Source of the DNA: Microbacterium sp. B35-30 | GTDB taxonomy: Bacteria; Actinomycetota; Actinomycetes; Actinomycetales; Microbacteriaceae | Direction: 5' to 3' | DNA: 64,000 nt | Assembly (NCBI RefSeq): GCF_010634855.1 | Contig: NZ_MWLQ01000021.1 | Location: 109,897-173,896 of the forward strand | Notes under the pieces: generated by a model | Told to the model about the DNA's origin: nothing | The model's input: only the letters and a program-made list of their open reading frames with translations | The model's database searches: none | Shown here: positions 35,877-44,581 of the stretch, piece after piece | How the letters are laid out: each line of letters starts with the position of its first letter | How positions within the stretch are numbered: the first letter of the stretch is position 1 | Made by a program: the position numbers and the translations under genes

Positions 35877-37186
35877 CGCGCCCGGGCGGCATATGGCGCA
35901 ACTGGGCGAGGACGGAGTCGGTACGGCCTCAGCGTGTGGAGTTCCCGCCGACGGTTGCGGCGGTGCAGCGCGCCGTGGTCGCCGCTGCGGCTCAGCACAT
36001 CCCCATCAAGGCGGTGGGCGCCGGTCACAGCTTCACCGGCATCGCCGTCGCACCCGGCGCGCTGCTCGAGCTGCGAGACCTCAGCGGCCTCGTCTCGGTC
36101 GACGTCGACCGTGGCCGCGTGACGCTCCTCGCCGGCACGCGCCTGCACCGCGTGCCCGCGCTCCTGGCGCCTTTCGGTCTCGCGATGGAGAACCTGGGCG
36201 ACATCGACCGCCAGTCGATCGCCGGGGCGATCTCGACCGGCACACACGGCACCGGCGCCCGCTTCGGCGGCCTCGCGGCCCAGGTGGTGGGTGCGACGCT
36301 GGTGACGGCATCCGGCGATCTCCTCACCGTGAACGAGGATGAGAACCCCGAACTGGTGCCCGCCGTGGCACTCGGACTCGGCGCGCTCGGGATCCTGGTG
36401 GACGTCACGCTGCAGTGCGTGCCGGCGTACGTGCTGCACGCGATGGAGCAGCCCGAGTCTCTCGACGAGGTGCTGACGGCGCTCGACGAGCGCGTCGCGG
36501 CCGCTGACCACTTCGAGTTCTACTGGTTCCCCCACACCGACCGCGCGATGACGAAGACCAACACCCGGCTGCCCGAGAGCGCCCCTCGGCATCCGCTCGC
36601 TCCGGTCGGCAAGTGGATAGACGACACCCTCGTCGGCAGCGGCCTGCACCAGATCGCCTGCTCGACCGGTCGCGCGATCCCCGCGCTCGTGCCCACCATC
36701 AACCGCGTGTCGGCGAGGATCTGGGGTGACCGGGAGTTCACGGATGCCTCCGCCCGCGTGTTCGCGACCAGTCGGTCCGTGCGGTTCCGTGAGATGGAGT
36801 ACGCCCTGCCGGCGGCCAACGTCCGCCCTGCCTTCGAGGCGCTCCGCGCTCTGATCGACGATCGCGGATGGCGCATCGGGTTCCCGGTCGAGGTGCGATT
36901 CGCGGCGGCCGACGACCGCTGGCTGTCGACCGCCCACGGGCGTGCGTCGGGCTACATCGCGGTTCACCGGTACTGGCGTGAGGATCCCACGGAGTACTTC
37001 GAGGAGGTCGAGCAGCTCATGCTCGCGTTCGGGGGGCGTCCGCACTGGGGCAAGATGCACACCCTCGACGCGGCGGCTCTGCGTGAGCGGCATCCGCGCT
37101 TCGACGACTTCGTCGCGCTGCGCGACCGCCTCGACCCGGAGCGGCTGTTCCGCAACCCGTATCTCGACCGCGTCCTCGGTGGGTAA
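35873..37186 (+). CDS. FAD-dependent sugar lactone oxidase (D-arabinono-1,4-lactone oxidase family)
   Basis: 437 residues: N-terminal FAD_binding_4 domain (about 15-185; AVGAGHSFTGIA and GAISTGTHGTGARFGGLAAQ) and C-terminal ALO domain ending HPRFDDFVALRDRLDPERLF and NPYLDRVLG. In GHSFT the His occupies the site that covalently binds FAD in aldonolactone oxidases. It oxidises a sugar lactone or alditol. GTG 35873 overlaps the preceding stop, so it is translationally coupled to the DSD1-like gene. Confidence 0.88.
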   Translation: MTRPGGIWRNWARTESVRPQRVEFPPTVAAVQRAVVAAAAQHIPIKAVGAGHSFTGIAVAPGALLELRDLSGLVSVDVDRGRVTLLAGTRLHRVPALLAPFGLAMENLGDIDRQSIAGAISTGTHGTGARFGGLAAQVVGATLVTASGDLLTVNEDENPELVPAVALGLGALGILVDVTLQCVPAYVLHAMEQPESLDEVLTALDERVAAADHFEFYWFPHTDRAMTKTNTRLPESAPRHPLAPVGKWIDDTLVGSGLHQIACSTGRAIPALVPTINRVSARIWGDREFTDASARVFATSRSVRFREMEYALPAANVRPAFEALRALIDDRGWRIGFPVEVRFAAADDRWLSTAHGRASGYIAVHRYWREDPTEYFEEVEQLMLAFGGRPHWGKMHTLDAAALRERHPRFDDFVALRDRLDPERLFRNPYLDRVLGG

Positions 37187-37234
37187 CGGCTGAGAGTCCC
37201 GGGATCGCCATCATGTGCGGTGGGCGTGCGTCGG

Positions 37235-37240
37235 TAGGAT
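37235..37240 (+). promoter_or_regulatory. Candidate -10 box of lemA
   Basis: TAGGAT, about 30 bp before the LemA start codon. Confidence 0.35.
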
Positions 37241-37269
37241 GAGGTCACTACCGAACGGAGCCTCGGCAC

Positions 37270-37836
37270 ATGGAATGGCTGATCCCAGTCCTTATCGTGG
37301 TGGCGCTCGCCGTCATCGTGGGCATCTATCTCTGGGCGACGTACAACTCGCTCGTCCAGCTGAACGTGCGCGTCGACGAGGCGTGGAGCGACATCACCGT
37401 CCAGCTCAAGCGTCGAGCGGACCTGCTGCCGAATCTCATCGAGGTGGTAAAGGGCTACGCCACGCACGAGAAGGCGGTCTTCGAACGCGTGACGCAGGCG
37501 CGCGCCGACACGCTGTCTGCCACCGGCCCGGCTGAGGCGGGGGCCGCCGAGGGGCGCATGCAGCAGGCGCTGAAGTCCCTGTTCGCCGTCGCCGAGGCAT
37601 ACCCGCAGCTGCAGGCGAGCCAGAACTTCCTCCAGCTGCAGCAGTCGATCGTCGACACCGAAGACAAGATCCAGGCTTCCCGCCGCTTCTACAACGGCGG
37701 TGTGCGCGAGTTGAACACCAAGATCAAGGTCTTCCCGAACAACCTGTTCGCGCGGAACCTCGGCTTCTTCGAGCGCGAGTTCTTCGAGGTCATCGACGGT
37801 GCCGCGATCTCGGAGCCGCCGCGCGTGCAGTTTTGA
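37270..37836 (+). CDS. LemA family protein
   Basis: 188 residues. One N-terminal transmembrane helix (about 4-24), then the LemA helical bundle: NVRVDEAWSDITVQLKRRADLLPNLIE is split here as NVRVDEAWSDI and VQLKRRADLLPNLIE, and the signature RRFYNGGVRELNTKI with FPNNLFARNLGF is near residues 140-170. LemA proteins sit in the membrane with the bundle outside; their role is not established. The TGA stop lies inside the repeat that starts at 37833. Confidence 0.9.
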   Translation: MEWLIPVLIVVALAVIVGIYLWATYNSLVQLNVRVDEAWSDITVQLKRRADLLPNLIEVVKGYATHEKAVFERVTQARADTLSATGPAEAGAAEGRMQQALKSLFAVAEAYPQLQASQNFLQLQQSIVDTEDKIQASRRFYNGGVRELNTKIKVFPNNLFARNLGFFEREFFEVIDGAAISEPPRVQF

Positions 37837-37919
37837 CGCGACTCGGATCAATGCGAGCGCCGGCGAGTGTTGACGCGAGTCGGGTCAAGGGTGAGCGAGC
37901 GAAGCGAGTCGAAACACCC
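37833..37919. repeat. Dyads and REP-like hairpin downstream of lemA
   Basis: TTGACGCGACTCGGATCAA (37833-37851) and TTGACGCGAGTCGGGTCAA (37870-37888) differ at two positions; the second is a TTGAC/GTCAA inverted repeat. Directly after it GGGTG (37889) to CACCC (37919) closes a hairpin around GAGCGAGCGAAGCGAGTCG, which resembles the element near mazG. Confidence 0.75.
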
Positions 37920-37970
37920 GCCGCAACCTCTATCGACGTGGATGTCGCATCCCGCCGGTAGCGTCGAGGC

Positions 37971-39068
37971 GTGACAGTCCGGCTGACGCGTGACGAGGCG
38001 CGCCGCATCGCGTTGCGCGGCCAGCTGCTGACGGCCGAGCGTCCCGGGGGCATCGTCGAGACCATCGACGCGCTCACGATCGTGAACATCGAGCCGACCG
38101 CGGCGGTGGCGCCCAGTGCCGATCTGATCCTGTGGAGCCGGCTCGGCTGGCCCTACGAGCCTGCCGACCTCGTGCGGCTGGTGGAAGAGGACCGCGCCGT
38201 GTTCGAGTGGGGCGGCTTCTATCGCGCCATGACCGATCTTCCGCTCCTGCTGCCCGAGATGCGGCGCCGGCCTGAGTCGGCGCAGGCACGGGACTGGCTT
38301 GCGGCGAATGACGTGTTCCGGCGTGAGGTGATGGCGCGCCTCCGTGCCGAGGGGCCCTTGCGTGCGAGTGACATCCCCGATGCCGCTCAGGTGTCGTGGC
38401 GTTCGTCGGGGTGGACGAACAACCGCAATTCGCTGCAGCTGCTCGAGATGCTCGTGCTGTGCGGAGACGTGGCCATCTCGTCGAGGGACTCTGCGGGGCG
38501 TCTGTTCGACGTCGCCGACCGCGTGTATCCCGCCGACGTGCCGATCCTCGGCGACGAGGAGGCGGCCCGCGAGCGGGCGGAGCGCCGGCTCGCATCGCTC
38601 GGCATCGCCCGCGCGAAGGGCGTCGCCCAGTCGCTGGAGCCGATCGACGTCGGCGTGCTCGGCGAGGAGGCCGTCGTCGACGGGACGGAGGGCACCTGGC
38701 GGGTGGATGCCGACGCACTCAGCGCGCTCGACGGCTTCACGCCGCGCACCGCGCTGCTGTCACCCTTCGACCGCCTCGTGTTCGACCGTCGCCGACTGGA
38801 GGACATCTTCGGGTACGAGTATCTGCTCGAGATGTACAAGCCCGCCGCGAAGCGCCGATGGGGTTATTTCGCGCTGCCGATCCTGCACGGCGATCGCTTC
38901 GTCGGCAAGCTCGACGCCAAGAGCGACCGCAAGGCCGGGGTGCTCCGGGTGCACGCGGTCCACGAAGACGAGCCGTTCACGGATGAGATCCGCCGGGCGG
39001 TGGATGCCGAGATCCAGGATCTCGCCCGCTGGCTCGGGCTCGACGTCGTCGGGTCGCCCGCCGCCTGA
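37971..39068 (+). CDS. YcaQ-like winged-helix protein (HTH_42 family), variant catalytic motif
   Basis: 365 residues of the HTH_42 family, tandem winged helices followed by a C-terminal beta domain. Members with a Q-x-D or Q-x-Q motif (YcaQ/AlkX, AlkZ) are DNA glycosylases that unhook cross-linked bases. Here the aligned position reads N39-I40-E41 (TIVNIEPTA). The C-terminus LLSPFDRLVFDRRRLEDIFGYEYLLEMY is well conserved. GTG 37971 has TAGCGT 6 nt upstream. Convergent with a second family member 11 bp away. Confidence 0.85.
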   Translation: MTVRLTRDEARRIALRGQLLTAERPGGIVETIDALTIVNIEPTAAVAPSADLILWSRLGWPYEPADLVRLVEEDRAVFEWGGFYRAMTDLPLLLPEMRRRPESAQARDWLAANDVFRREVMARLRAEGPLRASDIPDAAQVSWRSSGWTNNRNSLQLLEMLVLCGDVAISSRDSAGRLFDVADRVYPADVPILGDEEAARERAERRLASLGIARAKGVAQSLEPIDVGVLGEEAVVDGTEGTWRVDADALSALDGFTPRTALLSPFDRLVFDRRRLEDIFGYEYLLEMYKPAAKRRWGYFALPILHGDRFVGKLDAKSDRKAGVLRVHAVHEDEPFTDEIRRAVDAEIQDLARWLGLDVVGSPAA

Positions 39069-39079
39069 CGAGCCGGCCG

Positions 39080-40435
39080 TCAGTTCGCCAGTTGCTCGAC
39101 GCGGCGATCGGCGCTGCGAGACCGCGCTCCGGCATCCGGCTCATCGGTGCCGGGTTCCTCGGTGCCGGGTTCATCGGTGGCGAGCGCCACAGGCTCTGCG
39201 GGTCCGGCATCATGGCGCGAGGCCTCGCGCATCACGCGGGCGAGGTCTTCGACCGCATCGCCCCACCGTGAGATCGAGATCGACTCCAGCCCCTGCCAGT
39301 GCGCCGCGAGCCGCAGTTCGTCGGCGAGGCGGGGTGCGGCATCCGCGGGTCGTCCGTGCTCCCACCAGGCCGACTGGACCCGGAGCGTCGACGCCGCGCG
39401 GTCGGCCTTGAGATCGACGCGGCCGACGACGTCGTCGTCGATGAGGACGGGCAGCGAGTAATAGCCGAACCGGCGCTGAGCTGCCGGCGTGTAGATCTCG
39501 ATGCGGTACTCGAAGTCGAAGAGGCGCTCGGCGCGATCGCGGAACCACACCACCGGGTCGAACGGCGTGAGGATCGCCGCGGCGCGGATGCGACGCGGCA
39601 CCACGGCGTCGGCGTGCAGCCAGGCCTTGGCGGGGCGGCCCGCGCTGGTCCATCCCTCCACGGCCACCGGGTGCAGCTCGCCCGCGTCCGTGAGGTCGTC
39701 CAAGGCCGCCGTCACCGCCTTGCGGTCGGCGATGCGCCAGTAGTCGGCGATGTCGGCCGCCGTCGCGACCCCGTATGCGCGGGTGGCGCGCCGCACCAAT
39801 TCGCGCAGCGCGTCGTCGCGGGGCACCGGGGCGTCGAGCACCTCGCGCGGGATCACCTGCTCGGCGAGGGCGTAGCGTCGCTCGAATCCGCGACGGCCGG
39901 CGATCGCCACCTCGCCGAACAGCCACATGTACTCGAGTGCGTGCTTGACGACATCCCAGTCCCACCAGGGTCCGCGGGCGCCCTTCTTCGCGTCATGCTC
40001 GATCTGAGCCGGGCGGAGCGGGCCTCGCTCGGCGAGCTCGGCACGCACCCAGTCGACGATCTCGCTATGGGTGTCGAACCAGCCACCGGGCTGCGAGCCG
40101 TACTTGGCGCGCATCGCCTGCATGCGGAAGTCGAAGAGTCCCCAGTCGTCAGCGGGGATGAACGCGGCGACGTGCGCCCAGTACTCGACGTACGGCGATC
40201 GCCGCGCGAACAGCAGGCGGTCGAGCGCGGCGGTGTCGTAGGCGCCGACGCGCGAGAACAGCGGCATGTAGTGCGAGCGGGCGAAGACATTCACGGAGTC
40301 GATCTGCAGCGTCGCCATGCGCGTGAGCGCGCCGTTGAGCTGCCGCGTCCCCGCGGTGGCCGGCCGTGGGCGCGCGAACCCCTGGGCGGCGAGCGCGACG
40401 CGGCGCGCTTCCGCGGCGCTGAGGGAGGACTTCAC
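39080..40435 (-). CDS. YcaQ-like DNA glycosylase (HTH_42 family)
   Basis: 451 residues. The catalytic Q-x-D motif is intact: Q44-I45-D46 in TLQIDSVNV, followed by the family's ARSHYMPLFSRVG. VEYWAHVAAFIP, IADYWRI and ILTPFDPVVWFRDRAERLFDF complete the pattern. By family knowledge it would excise bulky or cross-linked alkyl adducts. A 50-residue acidic, Pro-rich tail ends the protein. GTG 40435 is chosen: TAGGCT lies 7 nt upstream; the open frame beyond it is antisense to other genes. Confidence 0.88.
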   Translation of the reverse strand: MKSSLSAAEARRVALAAQGFARPRPATAGTRQLNGALTRMATLQIDSVNVFARSHYMPLFSRVGAYDTAALDRLLFARRSPYVEYWAHVAAFIPADDWGLFDFRMQAMRAKYGSQPGGWFDTHSEIVDWVRAELAERGPLRPAQIEHDAKKGARGPWWDWDVVKHALEYMWLFGEVAIAGRRGFERRYALAEQVIPREVLDAPVPRDDALRELVRRATRAYGVATAADIADYWRIADRKAVTAALDDLTDAGELHPVAVEGWTSAGRPAKAWLHADAVVPRRIRAAAILTPFDPVVWFRDRAERLFDFEYRIEIYTPAAQRRFGYYSLPVLIDDDVVGRVDLKADRAASTLRVQSAWWEHGRPADAAPRLADELRLAAHWQGLESISISRWGDAVEDLARVMREASRHDAGPAEPVALATDEPGTEEPGTDEPDAGARSRSADRRVEQLAN

Positions 40436-40519
40436 GCGCGCCAGCCTAGCCAGCGGCTCCGACATCCCACCGGGCGCCTTCATGACCGGTGCGGAATGCG
40501 ACGCGCCTAGACTGGGCGA

Positions 40520-41725
40520 ATGAGCACTGGGCGTACGAGCGGCTCCGACGACAAGCCCCGCAGCTCCCTGTTCGATGCGGTGCGCGACCGCAGCCGGGTG
40601 GTCTCGACCGAGACCTCCGCCGCCGTGCCGCGCGGCCTGCGCGTCGCGACCGCGTACTCCTGGCGGGTGATCGTCGTCGCCGCGGCGATCGGCATCGTCG
40701 TCTGGCTCGTGATCCAGCTGAAGCTGCTCGTGATCCCGCTGCTCATCGCGATCCTGATCACCGCGCTCCTGTGGCCGACCTTCGCGTGGATGCTGCGCCG
40801 GCGCGTTCCCCGCTGGCTCGCCATCGTCATCTCCGTCGTCGGCACCCTGGCCATCGTGACCGGGCTCCTCTGGCTCGTGGTCTGGCAGATCATGCGGCAG
40901 TGGGACTCCGTGCGGGCCAGCACCGTCGCCGCCATCGGCCAGTTCCGGCAGTACCTCATCGACGGGCCGCTGGATCTGAGCTCCGAGCAGATCGACGACC
41001 TCCTCGATCAGGGCTGGATCTTCATCCAGGAGCAGGCTGAGCTGCTGTGGTCGGGCGCGCTGGCGATCGGCTCCACCATCGGCCACGTCGTCACCGGCGC
41101 CGTGCTGGCGTTCTTCATCCTGCTGTGCCTGCTCGCCGACGGTGCCGGCATCTGGCGGTGGACGCTGCGGCTCTTCCCGAAGAAGGCCCGGCCCGCCGCA
41201 GACGGCTCCGGACGCGCCGGCTGGGTCACCGTCGTCAACTACGCGCGGACGCAGCTGCTCGTCGCGACGATCGACGCCATCGGCATCGGCCTCGGTGCGG
41301 CTCTCCTCGGCGTCCCGCTGGCCATCCCCGTCGCCGTCCTGGTCTTCCTCGGCGCGTTCGTGCCGATCGTCGGCGCCGTGGTGACCGGCACCGTGGCGGT
41401 GTTCCTCGCGCTCGTCTACAACGGGCCCTGGATCGCCCTGTGGATGCTCGTCGTCGTGCTGGGCGTGCAGCAGCTCGAGGGCCATGTCCTCCAGCCGCTG
41501 CTCATGGGCTCGGCCGTCAAGGTGCACCCACTCGCGGTCGTGCTCGTCGTGGCAGGCGGTGCGATGATCGCCGGCATCCCCGGCGCGCTGTTCGCCGTCC
41601 CGCTCGCGGCGTTCGTCAACGTCGTCGCCGTCTATCTCGCAGAACGCGCGTGGGAGACTGGAGCCAAACCCTCCGGCGACCTCATCTGGAGCACCGTTCC
41701 GCGGCAGAGGAGAGTCCGCCCGTGA
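40520..41725 (+). CDS. AI-2E family transporter (PF01594)
   Basis: 401 residues with paired N-terminal helices (about 50-110), a cytosolic or periplasmic loop and further helices to residue 375. Conserved GAFVPIVGAVVTGTVAVFLAL and LEGHVLQPLLMGSAVKVHPLAVV are the family hallmarks. Roles include export of AI-2 (TqsA) or Na+/H+ antiport, which the sequence does not separate. TAGACT lies 6 nt before ATG 40520. The stop overlaps ilvA's GTG. Confidence 0.88.
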   Translation: MSTGRTSGSDDKPRSSLFDAVRDRSRVVSTETSAAVPRGLRVATAYSWRVIVVAAAIGIVVWLVIQLKLLVIPLLIAILITALLWPTFAWMLRRRVPRWLAIVISVVGTLAIVTGLLWLVVWQIMRQWDSVRASTVAAIGQFRQYLIDGPLDLSSEQIDDLLDQGWIFIQEQAELLWSGALAIGSTIGHVVTGAVLAFFILLCLLADGAGIWRWTLRLFPKKARPAADGSGRAGWVTVVNYARTQLLVATIDAIGIGLGAALLGVPLAIPVAVLVFLGAFVPIVGAVVTGTVAVFLALVYNGPWIALWMLVVVLGVQQLEGHVLQPLLMGSAVKVHPLAVVLVVAGGAMIAGIPGALFAVPLAAFVNVVAVYLAERAWETGAKPSGDLIWSTVPRQRRVRP

Positions 41726-43020
41726 CCACCGCCATGTTTTCCGCAGGACCCGCCGGCTCCGCTGCGGCCGCCGACGACGCGGTCTCCTCCGCGTCGTCGG
41801 TGCCCACCCTCGCCGATTTCGAGGACGCCAGGGCAACCCTCGAGGGTGTCATCGCCCACACGCCGCTCGACGAGTCCCAGCACCTGTCCGACGTCCTCGG
41901 CGTGCCGGTGCATCTCAAGCTCGAGAACCTGCAGCGCACCGGGTCGTTCAAGATCCGCGGCGCGACGTACCGTCTCTCCCGGCTGACGGCCGAGGAGCGC
42001 GCGCGCGGAGTCGTCGCCGCCTCTGCCGGCAACCACGCGCAGGGCGTGGCGCTCGCGGCCAAGGCTCTCGGCATCCGCGCCACGATCTTCATGCCGCTGG
42101 GCGTGCCGGTGCCCAAACTGCTCGCCACTCGCGGCTACGGCGCCGATGTCGTGCTCGAGGGGGCGACCGTCGAGACGCCGCTGCGGATGGCGGCCGAGTT
42201 CGCCGAGCGCACCGGTGCCGTCTTCATCCATCCGTTCGACCACCACGACGTCATCGCCGGCCAGGGCACGCTGGGCCTGGAGCTCATGGACGAGCTGCCC
42301 GATCTCGACACGATCGTGCTGGGCATCGGCGGGGGAGGGCTCATCGCGGGCGTGGCGGCGGCCGTGAAGGCCCGCGCGGACGCCGAGGGCCGCACGGTGC
42401 GGGTGATCGGCGTGCAGGCGGCGAACTCCGCCGCATATCCGCCGTCGCTCGAGGCGGGGCACCCGCTCGAGGTGCCCACCCTGCCCACGATCGCCGACGG
42501 CATCGCCGTGGCACGGCCGGGCGACCTGCCCTTCGAGATCATCCGGGATCTGGTGGACGAGGTGGTGACCGTCACCGAGGACGACATCGCCCGCGCCCTC
42601 CTCGTGCTTCTCGAGCGCGCCAAGCAGGTCGTCGAGCCGGCGGGCGCCGTCGGAGTGGCCGCGATCCTCGCCGGCAAGGTCGTCGCCGACGGCCCGACCG
42701 TGACCGTGCTGTCCGGCGGCAACATCGACCCGCTGCTGCTGCAGCGCGTCGTCGCGCACGGGCTGTCGGCATCCGGTCGGTACATGACCCTGCGCATCCC
42801 GCTGCCGGATCGCCCCGGTCAGCTGGCGCAGGTGTCGGAGCTGCTGGCGATCGCCGGGGCGAACGTCATCGAGGTGCTGCACACCCGCCACGGCCAAGGG
42901 CTGCAGATCAGCGAGGTGATCCTGCAGCTGAGCGTCGAGACGCGCGGTGAGGAGCACCGCGCGCACGTCATCTCGGTGCTCGAAGGCGCCGGCTACGCGC
43001 CGACCGTCGTTCCCGACTGA
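41722..43020 (+). CDS. ilvA: Threonine ammonia-lyase
   Basis: Deaminates threonine to 2-oxobutanoate, the first step to isoleucine. 432 residues. Lys77 in GSFKIRGA binds PLP, ASAGNHAQG binds its phosphate side, GIGGGGLIAG is the glycine loop, and residues about 355-432 form a single ACT domain (RIPLPDRPGQLAQVSELL), as in the short actinobacterial and TdcB-like forms. AGGAG at 41708-41712 supports GTG 41722 over ATG 41734. Overlaps the AI-2E permease stop (GTGA). Confidence 0.93.
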   Translation: MTTAMFSAGPAGSAAAADDAVSSASSVPTLADFEDARATLEGVIAHTPLDESQHLSDVLGVPVHLKLENLQRTGSFKIRGATYRLSRLTAEERARGVVAASAGNHAQGVALAAKALGIRATIFMPLGVPVPKLLATRGYGADVVLEGATVETPLRMAAEFAERTGAVFIHPFDHHDVIAGQGTLGLELMDELPDLDTIVLGIGGGGLIAGVAAAVKARADAEGRTVRVIGVQAANSAAYPPSLEAGHPLEVPTLPTIADGIAVARPGDLPFEIIRDLVDEVVTVTEDDIARALLVLLERAKQVVEPAGAVGVAAILAGKVVADGPTVTVLSGGNIDPLLLQRVVAHGLSASGRYMTLRIPLPDRPGQLAQVSELLAIAGANVIEVLHTRHGQGLQISEVILQLSVETRGEEHRAHVISVLEGAGYAPTVVPD

Positions 43021-43050
43021 CGCGCCGCGCGCGCCCGTCGGGATGCGAGG

Positions 43051-43542
43051 TCACTGGCCGTTGTAGGTCTCGACCTTGACGATCTCGACGGAGATCTCGC
43101 GCCCGTTCGGAGCGGTGTACGAGGTCTTCTCGCCCTCCTTGCGGCCGAGGATCGCGGTGCCCAGCGGCGAGGCCTCGCTGTAGACGTCGAGCTCGGAGCC
43201 GACGGCGATCTCGCGGTTGCCGAGGAGGAAGACCTCTTCGCCGCCGGCGATGACCGCCGTGATGACGGTGCCGGGCTCGACCACACCGGTGCTCTGCGGA
43301 GCCTCGCTCACCGTGGCGGTCTTCAGCAGATGCTGGAGCGTCCGGATGCGGGCCTCCTGCTTGCCCTGCTCGTCCTTGGCGGCGTGGTAGCCGCCGTTCT
43401 CCTTGAGGTCGCCTTCTTCGCGTGCGGCCTCGATGCGCTTGGCGATCTCCTCGCGGCCGGTCGTCGACAGGTGCTCGAGCTCGGCGGCCAGGCGGTCGTA
43501 CGCGTCCTGGGTGAGGAAGGTCACGGGGGCGTCGGTGGACAC
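43051..43542 (-). CDS. greA: Transcription elongation factor GreA
   Basis: 163 residues. The N-terminal coiled coil has the conserved acidic tip (LKENGGYHAAKDEQ), which enters the RNA polymerase channel and triggers RNA cleavage in stalled complexes, and the C-terminal FKBP-like domain contains SPLGTAILGRKEGE. GTG 43542 has AAGGAG 6 nt upstream. Convergent with ilvA; DUF4307 lies upstream on the same strand. Confidence 0.96.
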   Translation of the reverse strand: MSTDAPVTFLTQDAYDRLAAELEHLSTTGREEIAKRIEAAREEGDLKENGGYHAAKDEQGKQEARIRTLQHLLKTATVSEAPQSTGVVEPGTVITAVIAGGEEVFLLGNREIAVGSELDVYSEASPLGTAILGRKEGEKTSYTAPNGREISVEIVKVETYNGQ

Positions 43543-43646
43543 GGCTGACTCCTTCGTTGGGCCCGGCAAGCGTGCGGCACGGGCATAAACCGAACGCCCC
43601 GGCTCACGGCCAGGGCGCGATTCGACTGATGTCCCGACAGACTACG

Positions 43647-44054
43647 TCACTGCGCGGACGGAGACAAAACCCAGCACGAGTTGACGAATCCCGTCGTCGC
43701 GAGTGCGGTCGTGGGGATCACCTCGCGGAACGCCCGGGCGTGCAGGTCGGATGCCGGAAGCTCGACGACCCGCCAGCCGACCACGCCGTGCTCCTCGTCC
43801 TGGGCCTCGATCGCGCAGGCCACGGCCGAACCCGGGGGAGAGGTGATCTGGAATCCGAGTGACACCGAATGCTCGTCGGCCACCTCGAACGAGGTGGTGT
43901 CGGCGTCGACGGCGTCCAGCGCGTTCTGCACGGTGAACCAGCCGAACAGGGCGACGACGCCCACGGCGACCAGGATCGCGCCGCCGATGGCCCAGCGACG
44001 GGCAGGCGAACGACGACGGCCGTAGCGCTCGTCGAGCATGTCCTGCGTGGTCAC
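43647..44054 (-). CDS. DUF4307 membrane protein
   Basis: 135 residues. LDERYGRRRSPARRW is the DUF4307 N-terminus, one transmembrane helix is near 22-45, and the rest is an outside domain with two Cys (VACAIEA and NSCWVL) that could form a disulfide. It lies next to greA as in mycobacteria. GTG 44054 has GGGAG upstream. Function unknown. Confidence 0.88.
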   Translation of the reverse strand: MTTQDMLDERYGRRRSPARRWAIGGAILVAVGVVALFGWFTVQNALDAVDADTTSFEVADEHSVSLGFQITSPPGSAVACAIEAQDEEHGVVGWRVVELPASDLHARAFREVIPTTALATTGFVNSCWVLSPSAQ

Positions 44055-44077
44055 GCCGCTCCCTGACGTCTCGGGGA

Positions 44078-44116
44078 CCCGGATCGGAAGTGGACCCCGG
44101 ATCGGAAGATTAGGCT
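44078..44116 (+). promoter_or_regulatory. Direct repeats and -10 box upstream of the 44186 gene
   Basis: CCCGGATCGGAAG occurs at 44078-44090 and again at 44096-44108, an 18-bp period. TAGGCT (44111-44116) follows at once and would be the -10 box with a leader of about 63 nt. Confidence 0.5.
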
Positions 44117-44185
44117 GGACCTCCAGGCTATGCGCTCGCGCGCACCCCCGACGACACCGCCCTCCCCGGGCAGAGCGAGGACCCC

Positions 44186-44527
44186 ATGCAGCACGCGATC
44201 GCCGTGATCCTCAGCGCCGCGACGACGTCGACGCCCACGCCGACGCCGTCCGAGGTCGACCCCGACATCGTGACCCCCGGCGTGGTGGGCTTCCTCGTCA
44301 CCGCGTTCGTCGCGATCGCCGTGATCCTGCTGGTGTGGGACATGATGCGGCGCATCCGCCGCGGTCGCGTGCGCGCGGACATCCAGGAGGAGCTGGATGC
44401 CGAGGAGCAGGCGGCACGGGCCACCGAGGCGACCGAGGCGGACGACCAGAGCATCGATGCGGGAAGCGCCGATGAGCAGGGCACGGATGACGACGACCCG
44501 CGCCGCGGCGGCGACCCGAGAGCCTGA
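44186..44527 (+). CDS. Small membrane protein with acidic cytosolic tail
   Basis: 113 residues: a short N-terminal hydrophobic segment with a Thr/Pro loop, one transmembrane helix near 32-52 (VTAFVAIAVILLVWDMM), basic RRIRRGR after it, and an acidic Asp/Glu tail. AGGA is 6 nt before ATG 44186. Its position between DUF4307 and hemolysin III matches the small membrane gene in mycobacterial order. Function unknown. Confidence 0.75.
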   Translation: MQHAIAVILSAATTSTPTPTPSEVDPDIVTPGVVGFLVTAFVAIAVILLVWDMMRRIRRGRVRADIQEELDAEEQAARATEATEADDQSIDAGSADEQGTDDDDPRRGGDPRA

Positions 44528-44581
44528 CCCCCGACCGCTGGCGGCACGGGGTGCCGCGGACCGCGGCATCCGTATCCGTCC

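Noticed and set aside
39080..41836. A single 918-codon minus-strand protein joining the YcaQ-like protein to upstream sequence
   Set aside because: The part above 40435 is antisense to the AI-2E permease gene. The true GTG start has its own leaderless promoter.
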